Source: Candidatus Hydrogenedentota bacterium (GTDB lineage Bacteria > Hydrogenedentota > Hydrogenedentia > Hydrogenedentales > CAITNO01). From it: DNA of 25,458 nt. The position numbers were made by a program, and so were the translations under genes. Below the pieces are notes generated by a model. It had not been told where the DNA came from and made no database searches. It saw only the letters and a list, made by a program, of their open reading frames with translations. This document shows, one piece after another, positions 1 through 7,204 of the stretch (the first letter of the stretch is position 1; each line of letters starts with the position of its first letter). Location: NCBI GenBank assembly GCA_903822375.1, contig CAIJOU010000151.1, forward strand, positions 1 through 25,458, written 5' to 3'.

Positions 1-2444
1 CTTCTCTGGCATCCGCTTGGGCTGCTGCGTCAGGGGTTTTGCCTTCCGAGATGGACGAAATGCAACGCTGGGTGGTGGTCAAATTTGAGGGGAAACAGCA
101 GGCGCCGATGGCTGAGGCGCGGTTGGAGGTGCTGTCCAACCACGGACCCGTGGAGCCAAATGCCCGCGGTGGCAAGCCGATGCACATCGGCACCGCCGAA
201 TTCGTGCGCGGACTTTATTGCCATGCCCCGAGTAACATTTTCGTTCGCCTGCCGCAGGCCGGAAGGATGTTTGAGGCCGTGGCGGGCGTGGACACGAACG
301 ACAACACTTCCGGCGGCCGCGGGAGCGTCGTGTTCTCGGTGCGCATGGGTGACGCGGAGAGATGGAACTCCGGTGTCGTGCGCGAGGGGATGCCCGCCGC
401 GCCGGTCTCCGTGGAGTTGGGAAACGCCACGGAATTCACGCTGGAGGTGGGCGATGCGGGCGACGGTATTTCGTGTGACCAGGCGGATTGGGCGGACGCC
501 AGGGTAACCCTTGCGGACGGGTCGGTGCTGTGGCTGGGCGATCTGCCCGTGTCGGGAATGCAGCGCGGGGACTACACGCCCGATCCCTTCATGTCCTTCG
601 TTTGCGGCGGGAGGCCTTCGAGTGAATTGCTGCCCAAGTGGAAGGTCGAGCGGACATCCCGTCCGCTGGACGCGGTACGCAAGGAACACACGCTGCTCTA
701 CACGGACCCGGACACGGGCTTGCAGGTCCGTTGCGCGGGCATTGAGTGCCTGGACTTCCCGACAGTCGAATGGACGGTTTATTTCAAGAACACGGGGGCA
801 GCGGACACGCCCATTCTGTCCGACATTCAGGCGCTGGACACACGCATCGAGCGTGATGATGCCGGGGAGTTCGTGCTGCACAGCAACACGGGCGACATCT
901 GCGCGGCCGACAGTTATGAACCGCATTCCGAAACGCTGGTCCCAACAATAGAGAAGCGCATCGCCAACACGGGCGGGAGGCCCACGCAGTCCGCATTCCC
1001 CTACTTCAACATCGAAGGACCGGGGCGGGGCGTGATCTGCGTGGTCAGTTGGGCGGGACAGTGGGCGGCACAGTTCACCCGGGACGATGCCAACGGACTG
1101 CGCCTGCGGGCAGGACAGGAGCTTGCCCATTTCACGCTGCACCCGGGCGAAGAGGTCCGCGGTCCCATGATCGTTCTCCAGTTCTACCGGGGCGGGTGGC
1201 TCCGCGCGCAGAACGTCTGGCGGCGCTGGATGTTTGCGCACAACCTGCCCAAGCCGGGTGGAAAGCCGCTCGCGCCAATGTCGTCGCTGTGCACCGGCAA
1301 TTACTACCCGAACCTGATGACGGAGCACGTGCAGGAACGCGCGTTCCTGGAGCGCCACATGGCCGAGGGTATCAACTTCGACTGCTGGTGGCAGGACGCC
1401 GGCTGGTATCCCTGCGACGGGGTGGGCTGGCCCAAAACGGGCACATGGGAAGTGGACCCTGTGCGCTTTCCCAAGGGCCTGCGCGAGTTGAGCGACCTCA
1501 TGCATGCGCATGGCAAGAAGACCATGGTGTGGTTTGAACCGGAGCGCGTGCATCCGGGAACCTGGATTGCCGATGCGCATCCCGAATGGGTGTACGGCGG
1601 CAAGAACGGCGGCCTGCTGCGGCTCGGCGACACCGACTGCCGCGCATGGCTGACGGACCACATTGACAAACTGCTCACCGAGCAGGGCATTGACTATTAC
1701 CGCCAGGATTTCAACATCGACCCGCTCCCCTACTGGCGCGCGAACGACAGGTCAGACCGGCAGGGCATCACTGAGATACGCCATATCGAGGGCTATTACG
1801 CCTACTGGGACGAACTGCTGCGCCGCCATCCGGGCATGCTGATTGACTCGTGCGCGTCCGGCGGACGCCGCAACGATCTCGAAACGTTGCGGCGTGCCGT
1901 GCCGCTGCTGCGCAGCGACTGGTACAACGGCCCCGGCGGACAGCAATGCCTCACCTACGGGCTGTCGCTCTGGATTCCCCACCAGGGCACCGGCGTCATC
2001 TACGAGCGGGATGACTACTGGACGCGCAGCAGCATGGTGGCCGAGATGAGCTACGGACCGGACGCCAAAGGAATTGAAAAGTTCGATTTCAAGCGGCTGA
2101 AACGGCTTGTGGACGAACAGCGGCTCATTGCGCCATACTTCCTGGGCGATTTCCACCCCCTGACGCCTTACACCCATGCCGAAGACCAGTGGATGGCTTG
2201 GCAATTTGATCGGCCCGACCTGGGCGAGGGAGTCATACAGGTGTTTCGCCGCGAGAACAGTCCCTATGAATCGGCGCGGTTCACGCTGCACGAACTTGAT
2301 CCCGCCGCACGGTACAGCATCAAGGATTTGGACAAAGCCGAGCTGCGCGAGGCAACGGGCCGCGAGTTGATGGAGTCCGGCCTTCCGGTGACGGTTCTGA
2401 AATCTAACGCCGCACTCATTCTCCTCTACAAACGGCTTCCGTAA
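1..2444 (+). CDS. NPCBM-GH36 alpha-galactosidase-like enzyme (5' partial)
   Basis: Exported glycoside hydrolase expected to release terminal alpha-galactose from oligosaccharides. The N-terminal ~170 residues resemble an NPCBM galactose-binding jelly roll (GLYCHAPSNIFVRLP, then a GDAERWNSG strand). A supersandwich domain and a GH36/melibiase TIM barrel follow. Barrel motifs seen are FDCWWQDAGWYP, KTMVWFEPERVHPGTW, YYRQDFN (probable nucleophile Asp, codon 1707-1709) and CASGGRRNDLETLR followed by RSDWYNG (probable acid/base Asp, codon 1917-1919). A possible TTG start lies at 39, but the frame stays open to base 3 and reads SLASAWAAASG, which looks like the end of a signal peptide. The true start is therefore probably outside the window. 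The same-strand gene 90 bp downstream may be co-transcribed. Family assignment is firm; the exact sugar specificity is inference. Confidence 0.9.
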   Translation, partial: SLASAWAAASGVLPSEMDEMQRWVVVKFEGKQQAPMAEARLEVLSNHGPVEPNARGGKPMHIGTAEFVRGLYCHAPSNIFVRLPQAGRMFEAVAGVDTNDNTSGGRGSVVFSVRMGDAERWNSGVVREGMPAAPVSVELGNATEFTLEVGDAGDGISCDQADWADARVTLADGSVLWLGDLPVSGMQRGDYTPDPFMSFVCGGRPSSELLPKWKVERTSRPLDAVRKEHTLLYTDPDTGLQVRCAGIECLDFPTVEWTVYFKNTGAADTPILSDIQALDTRIERDDAGEFVLHSNTGDICAADSYEPHSETLVPTIEKRIANTGGRPTQSAFPYFNIEGPGRGVICVVSWAGQWAAQFTRDDANGLRLRAGQELAHFTLHPGEEVRGPMIVLQFYRGGWLRAQNVWRRWMFAHNLPKPGGKPLAPMSSLCTGNYYPNLMTEHVQERAFLERHMAEGINFDCWWQDAGWYPCDGVGWPKTGTWEVDPVRFPKGLRELSDLMHAHGKKTMVWFEPERVHPGTWIADAHPEWVYGGKNGGLLRLGDTDCRAWLTDHIDKLLTEQGIDYYRQDFNIDPLPYWRANDRSDRQGITEIRHIEGYYAYWDELLRRHPGMLIDSCASGGRRNDLETLRRAVPLLRSDWYNGPGGQQCLTYGLSLWIPHQGTGVIYERDDYWTRSSMVAEMSYGPDAKGIEKFDFKRLKRLVDEQRLIAPYFLGDFHPLTPYTHAEDQWMAWQFDRPDLGEGVIQVFRRENSPYESARFTLHELDPAARYSIKDLDKAELREATGRELMESGLPVTVLKSNAALILLYKRLP

Positions 2445-2534
2445 GCGAATGGCCGGAATCGTTCAACTCAAGAGCATGTGAAGCAGCAGGAGAACGATGT
2501 CGGCCGTCAATCAACAGACCAAGAGAGACAGGCA

Positions 2535-4088
2535 ATGAAACATGTCCTTTCGGTTTTGGTGGTGCTGTTTGCCATTTGCTGTGCGGACCAGCCCGCGCGC
2601 GCGGCCGATGCAGACACTCCTCAGGCCTTCATCACCGGGTCCAATGCCTTCAGCAAACAGTTTATCGACGCGCCGGCATTCCGCCTGTTGCCCATTCCGA
2701 TGACCGCCGAATTCAGGGTCATCATCGGTCAGGACGGGCAGGAATGGACGGTTCGGTCCCCGAAACCCGTTCTGGACCTGGGGGGCGTATGGGGGTCGGT
2801 GAAAGCGAAGAAGTTCACGCTGCACTTTTCCTGGATAAATGCGGAGGGGGCCTTGCTCCGGGAGGAAAGCAGCGAACGGGTGAAGGCCCCTGATTTTGCC
2901 GGCTTTTCCGAACCGGCGGCAGATTGGGGCGCCGCTGCGGACCGCAACATTGCCTACCTGATTCATGAGTCCGGCCACAATACCACCGCGCCATACCACG
3001 AGCCGGGTGTGCCGGTTTGGATTTGGGCCGCCACCCCCCGGCACGAGGCAAGCTATCCCTGCATCACCATCAACAACCTGGTCTGGGCCTTCCTCGCGCA
3101 TGCCAAGAACAACGGACCCCAAAGTGCGGAAGCGCTGCGGCTTGCCCGGGTCAGCGCCGACTGGGCGCTTGATCATCGACAGCCCGACAGCGGGGCTCTG
3201 CCGCTTTTCCCCTATTCGACCGTCACCAAAGGCAGTTTCGGCGGGGGCGTGGAAGGCGGGTCGGTCAATCTGCTTCGGGCGTCCTGGTTTGCAATAAGCC
3301 TTGTCGACCTGTATGCGGTGACCCGGCACGAGCCCTATCTGGCCTATGCACGGCATATCGCCGACACCACCATCAAGTTCCAAAACGCGGATGGAAGTTT
3401 TCCCTACCGGGTGAACCCGGCAACCGGCGCGGTCACCGAACAGTACAACTGCAGCGTCATGGAATTTGTGGAATTGGCCGAAAAACTCGACATGCATGGA
3501 TTCGATGCGCGCCGGGCCATGGCCGCGCAGCGCGCCCTGGAATGGGCCCTGGCCTACGTGTGCACGACCAACAACTGGAAAGCAGCCTATGAGGACGTCG
3601 GTGAGACGCGCTTCTACACGAATCTCTCCCAGATGCCCGCGCAGCAACTGGTCCGCTATCTCTGCCGGCACAAGGACGAGAACCCGGACTACCTGCCCCA
3701 AGCCGTCCGCCTGAACCGCTGGATCGAGGACCAGTTTGTCACTTTTGGCCCCAACAACGAGGCTTCGCCCGTGCGCGTAAAAGGCCCGCTGGTCTTTGAG
3801 CAGTCTGTCTGCTGGTGGCCGATGGACGGCCACACCGCCAACTGGATCCTGTCGCTCATCGAACTGCACAAGTCCACCGGCGAACGCGCATATCTTGAGA
3901 AGGCGAAGGCGGCGGCAAACGCCATCTGTTCGGAACAGTACGAAGACGGCCAGTTCTCCACCTGGGGTCGGGATTATGAGACCGGCGACTCACCGGCCAA
4001 GAGCGACAACTGGTACAACGCCGGGGCGTTTTCCGACTGGGCCCTGTACAGTCTCGCACAATACACAAAAGGAATGGCGGACAAATAG
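2535..4088 (+). CDS. Secreted alpha/alpha-barrel (six-hairpin glycosidase-like) protein
   Basis: About 517 residues. The frame opens at 2478, but the ATG at 2535 is preferred because it directly begins a signal peptide (MKHVLSVLVVLFAICC, cleavage near ARAAD). About 110 residues of probable beta-sandwich come first. The rest is a repeating helical pattern typical of (alpha/alpha)6 toroids: paired helices such as NNLVWAFLAHAKNNG, SWFAISLVDLYAVTRHEPYL and WILSLIELHKSTGERAYLEKA, separated by loops such as NADGSFPYRVNPATG and YEDGQFSTWGRDYETG. This architecture is shared by GH88/GH105-type hydrolases, epimerases and some lyases; I cannot pick one. It lies 90 bp after the GH36 gene on the same strand, so a role in the same glycan pathway is likely by context only. 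Confidence 0.75.
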   Translation: MKHVLSVLVVLFAICCADQPARAADADTPQAFITGSNAFSKQFIDAPAFRLLPIPMTAEFRVIIGQDGQEWTVRSPKPVLDLGGVWGSVKAKKFTLHFSWINAEGALLREESSERVKAPDFAGFSEPAADWGAAADRNIAYLIHESGHNTTAPYHEPGVPVWIWAATPRHEASYPCITINNLVWAFLAHAKNNGPQSAEALRLARVSADWALDHRQPDSGALPLFPYSTVTKGSFGGGVEGGSVNLLRASWFAISLVDLYAVTRHEPYLAYARHIADTTIKFQNADGSFPYRVNPATGAVTEQYNCSVMEFVELAEKLDMHGFDARRAMAAQRALEWALAYVCTTNNWKAAYEDVGETRFYTNLSQMPAQQLVRYLCRHKDENPDYLPQAVRLNRWIEDQFVTFGPNNEASPVRVKGPLVFEQSVCWWPMDGHTANWILSLIELHKSTGERAYLEKAKAAANAICSEQYEDGQFSTWGRDYETGDSPAKSDNWYNAGAFSDWALYSLAQYTKGMADK

Positions 4089-4164
4089 TTGGACAAGCAT
4101 GCGCCAATGGATGCATCTTCAGGAATGTGCGGACCGAAGCGGGAGTGTCACTGTGCCGTATCGT

Positions 4165-4179
4165 CCAAAATACTTTTGG
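4165..4179. other. Short perfect palindrome upstream of the EF-hand gene
   Basis: CCAAAA and TTTTGG arms, 6 bp each, are separated by TAC. It sits in the 187-bp gap after the alpha/alpha-barrel gene and about 60 bp upstream of a candidate -35 element. It could be an operator or a weak hairpin; nothing else supports either role. Confidence 0.2.
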
Positions 4180-4235
4180 TGTCGGGTGTCTGCCTGTGGA
4201 AAGACCGTTGCCCGCAAGCCTCCCGGCTTTGCTGA

Positions 4236-4264
4236 TTGACGTCCGGCAACGGTTGTGGTTCAAT
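4236..4264 (+). promoter_or_regulatory. Candidate sigma70-type promoter for the EF-hand/PHP pair
   Basis: TTGACG (4236-4241), a 17-bp spacer and TTCAAT (4259-4264). The -35 matches consensus at five of six bases and the -10 at four of six. Transcription would begin only a few bases before the ATG at 4276, implying a very short leader; consistent with that, no Shine-Dalgarno sequence is visible there. This is a computational-style guess by eye. Confidence 0.3.
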
Positions 4265-4275
4265 ATGTGATTATT

Positions 4276-4932
4276 ATGATGCGCATCAATTATCTGAGTC
4301 CTTGTCACCGCCTGTTCATGCATTGTGGCTGGTTTGCCGTGATGGCGTGTTTTGCGGCGCCATGTGCCTTGGCGCATACCTCCCTTGAGCGGTATGCGCG
4401 TGAAAGTGTGTGCATTTCGGTGGGAGCCGGAAACATCGATGTTAGAATCCAGTTCAGCTTCCCGGCTGTTCTGTCGCTGGCGGAACGTAAGCTCATGGAC
4501 CAGGATGGTGACGGAAAGATTTCGAAGACGGAGATCGTTGCGTACTTGAACGGTGTTCAGGCACGCGCTGAACAGTTGTTGCGGATGTCAATAGACGGAC
4601 AGGCTGTCCCGCTGATAGCGCTGGAGGACCCGGTGCTGGACTTGCAGGATGCGCCGGGCGTGGAGGCCCATCCGCACGAGTTGCGTCTGGCCTGTTTCGC
4701 GCGCGTACCAAAGACTTTTGGCGTTGGCAGCACGGTGGCGCTGGACTCAGGTTTGTGGACAGATGCGCCCTTGATGGTTGCCGTGTCCACCGAGGGCGCG
4801 GACGGGATTCGGCTTCACACAGTGGGCACACAGGGGCTTCGTCAACCATCAACGAGCGGCTCGATATTTCGCATAATAGAGGCGCGCTGCGCCCAGTGGG
4901 AACCCGCCAGCAATACGAACGGGAGCAAATGA
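4276..4932 (+). CDS. Secreted EF-hand protein
   Basis: About 218 residues. Several starts are possible in frame (GTG 4255, ATG 4276, ATG 4279). The ATGs are preferred because they lead straight into the hydrophobic export segment FMHCGWFAVMACFAAPCALA, cleaved before HTSLERY. A canonical 12-residue calcium-binding EF-hand loop, DQDGDGKISKTE, is encoded at 4498-4533. The layout (AH after the signal, a beta-rich DVRIQFSF strand, then an EF-hand and a helix before an SIDGQAVPL strand) resembles the soluble N-terminal part of HupE/UreJ- or NicO-like metal transport proteins. No membrane segments follow, so it would be a stand-alone version of that domain. The stop is one base before the start of the PHP protein gene, so the two are almost certainly co-translated. 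The EF-hand is firm; the wider family is tentative. Confidence 0.75.
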   Translation: MMRINYLSPCHRLFMHCGWFAVMACFAAPCALAHTSLERYARESVCISVGAGNIDVRIQFSFPAVLSLAERKLMDQDGDGKISKTEIVAYLNGVQARAEQLLRMSIDGQAVPLIALEDPVLDLQDAPGVEAHPHELRLACFARVPKTFGVGSTVALDSGLWTDAPLMVAVSTEGADGIRLHTVGTQGLRQPSTSGSIFRIIEARCAQWEPASNTNGSK

Positions 4933-4933
4933 G

Positions 4934-7096
4934 ATGAAAACAATGGTTTGCGTTGCAGCCCTGGCGGTGGTGAGCCTGGGCCGTGTGTGCATGGCGCAGG
5001 ATGCGGACCCGCTGCCCGGAGCGATCGCGATGGTCGAGGCCCTTCAGCAACGCCAGGCGTATGTTTGTGAAGACGTGGACCGGGAACAGTTGGACGCCCT
5101 CAGACACGACCTGCGTGAAGCGGAACACTTCCTTCGGAAAGCCTCCGCGGACGACCAGGAAAAGAAGGCGGCGCGTGAACAGCGTGGGGCGGCGGCAAAG
5201 AAACTCTCGGAACTTCTCCAGACATGTCCGCGCGTGCAGGCAATACGGATGACCGACCAGACCGTTACCATGGCACCCCTGCCCCCTGTGAATCTTCCCG
5301 GGGATGCGGCGGCTTTCCTGTTCCGTGTGGAAAACGGGGATGGGCCCGTGCGCTGCCTTGCACCGGTTTTTGACCTGTCGGTCGATGCGGGAATGGACTT
5401 TACGATCAACGTGGCGGAGAAAGGGACCACCTGGGTGCTGGCCGCGCTGGACCGGATACCCCAAGGGCGCACTTCGCTGGAGTTTGAGTTCACCGGAAAC
5501 GGTTCCTCGCAAACGACGGTGCCGTTTGAGACCGTCACCATGGCGCATGGCATGCTGGACCTGCGCGTTTTGTCGGACGACTCCGGCCAACCCACACCCG
5601 CGATGATACGGCTGGTGTGGAAGACGGACGGCTCCGAACTGCGTCCCGCGAACGCGCTGGACTTCGGCTTGCTGTTTGACAAGCAGGGAAGCGCCAGCGG
5701 TCTTCGGCGCACCCAAATCCCGGGCAAACTCGGCGCAACCTATTGGTGCATTCCGGGGCCGTTTCGCATGGCGCTGGCGCCGGGCGAATATGAAGTGACC
5801 GTTCTGCGGGGCGTGGAACACGCACCGGTGCGGGACACCATACAGGTGGAGCCAAACCAGACCGTCGAACGCAGCTACCGCCCGCAGCGCTGGGTCAACA
5901 TGGCCAAACTCGGATGGTATTCGGGCGATGACCACGTTCACACGCAGATTCTCAGCGACGGCGACGCGGGAATGGTGATGAGCTGGATACAGGCGGAGGA
6001 TGTGCGGCTGGCGAACGTGGTGAAGATGGGCGACATATACCGGACCTGGTTCGAGCAGCGCGGGTTTGGAAAGTCATTCCGCGTTGAAGACAAGGGTTAC
6101 GTCGTGTCGCCGGGGCAGGAGTGTCCGCGCACGCACGAGCAACTGGGGCACACGCTGGCGATGAACATCACGCACATGGTCCGTGACACGGAGCAGTACT
6201 ATCTCTACGACACCGTGTTCGACGAGGTGCACCGGCAGGGCGGGTTGTCGGGCTATGCCCATGCGAGTTCGGGCATGTTCCAGGTGCACCGTGACATGAG
6301 CATCAACATCCCCAAGGAGAAGATCGACTTCATTGAAGTGTTGCAGTTCGCGAATCTGGGAACAGACCTCTACTACGACTTTCTCAACCTCGGGTTCAAG
6401 GTGACGGCCTCGGCCGGGTCGGACGTGCCGTGGGGCGGCAGTGTGGGCGAAGTGCGCGTCTATGCCTACACCGGCAAGAAACAGTTCACCGCCGACCGCT
6501 GGTTTGAGGCGGTCCGCCGGGGCAACACCTTCGTGACCAATGGACTGATGCTGGACTTCACCGTTCAAGGCGCGCGACCGGGCGAAGAGGTGACGGTTAC
6601 GGACGACCGGCCGCTGCGGGTAAAAGCGCGCGCATGGGGCGACCCACGGCGTGACATGCCCGCCAAGTTGGACATCATCGTTCATGGCGCCTCCATAAAG
6701 ACCTTCACACCGGAACGCGACGACCAGAAGAGTCTGGAGGCGGACTTCACCATCCCGTCAGGCAACGGCTTCTGGATCGCGGCCCAGGCCGAAGGCCGAG
6801 GAGGAACGCGCGCCCACACGACCCCCGTTTATGTGGTGAGAAAAGGGCTCCGGTTCTGGAAATATGACAGTGTCTCTGACCTTATTGGCAAGAGGGAAGC
6901 CAGCCTGGCCGAGATTGAACACATCGTGGCAGAGGCCCAGGCCGGACGCAACAGCAAAGGCGAGGCAGACTCCGAGCGCCCCGTCACCGAATTGGCCAAG
7001 CAGGGACCGGAACTGCTCAAGCGGGTTGGGGAGGCAAAGCAGATTTACGCGGGACTCCGGGCCACTGCGGAGCATGAGGCCGCATTGCGCAAATAG
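4934..7096 (+). CDS. Secreted CehA/McbA-type PHP metallohydrolase
   Basis: 720 residues with a Sec signal peptide (MKTMVCVAALAVVSLG, cleaved near CMAQD). A charged helical stretch (about residues 35-95) is followed by beta-rich domains. The metal-dependent PHP-type domain starts near residue 328: GDDHVHT supplies His334 and His336, KMGD and PGQE follow, GYAHAS gives His443 and SAGSD gives Asp497. These are the expected ligands of the CehA/McbA group, named after carbaryl and methylcarbamate hydrolases, though most members act on unknown esters or phosphoesters. A beta domain and a helical tail close the protein. The start follows a GGGAGC/GAG-rich stretch and lies one base after the stop of the EF-hand gene. 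The substrate cannot be told from sequence. Confidence 0.87.
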   Translation: MKTMVCVAALAVVSLGRVCMAQDADPLPGAIAMVEALQQRQAYVCEDVDREQLDALRHDLREAEHFLRKASADDQEKKAAREQRGAAAKKLSELLQTCPRVQAIRMTDQTVTMAPLPPVNLPGDAAAFLFRVENGDGPVRCLAPVFDLSVDAGMDFTINVAEKGTTWVLAALDRIPQGRTSLEFEFTGNGSSQTTVPFETVTMAHGMLDLRVLSDDSGQPTPAMIRLVWKTDGSELRPANALDFGLLFDKQGSASGLRRTQIPGKLGATYWCIPGPFRMALAPGEYEVTVLRGVEHAPVRDTIQVEPNQTVERSYRPQRWVNMAKLGWYSGDDHVHTQILSDGDAGMVMSWIQAEDVRLANVVKMGDIYRTWFEQRGFGKSFRVEDKGYVVSPGQECPRTHEQLGHTLAMNITHMVRDTEQYYLYDTVFDEVHRQGGLSGYAHASSGMFQVHRDMSINIPKEKIDFIEVLQFANLGTDLYYDFLNLGFKVTASAGSDVPWGGSVGEVRVYAYTGKKQFTADRWFEAVRRGNTFVTNGLMLDFTVQGARPGEEVTVTDDRPLRVKARAWGDPRRDMPAKLDIIVHGASIKTFTPERDDQKSLEADFTIPSGNGFWIAAQAEGRGGTRAHTTPVYVVRKGLRFWKYDSVSDLIGKREASLAEIEHIVAEAQAGRNSKGEADSERPVTELAKQGPELLKRVGEAKQIYAGLRATAEHEAALRK

Positions 7097-7204
7097 GAAG
7101 CAGTAAACCTTTGGTTCCTGAGAAACCGTTCCAGCCCGAGGCAGCAACCTGCGCCACCGGCGTTGTCCGTTGAATTCGTCAAGCCCGCCCTCGCGGCGAA
7201 GAAT

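Noticed and set aside
30..1661. 543-codon minus-strand ORF opposite the GH36 gene
   Set aside because: It is antisense to a gene with clear family motifs; its translation is rich in Arg, His and Pro with no recognisable domain, typical of a codon-bias shadow in GC-rich DNA.
2511..3869. 452-codon minus-strand ORF
   Set aside because: Shadow of the alpha/alpha-barrel gene; no signal, no motif, no ribosome binding site.
4493..5941. 482-codon minus-strand ORF across two plus-strand genes
   Set aside because: It crosses the boundary of the EF-hand and PHP genes, both well supported, and its translation is low-complexity in character.
7097..7204. Bidirectional terminator between the convergent PHP and lipoprotein genes
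   Set aside because: Only 4-bp stems such as AACC/GGTT were found and no T-run follows.
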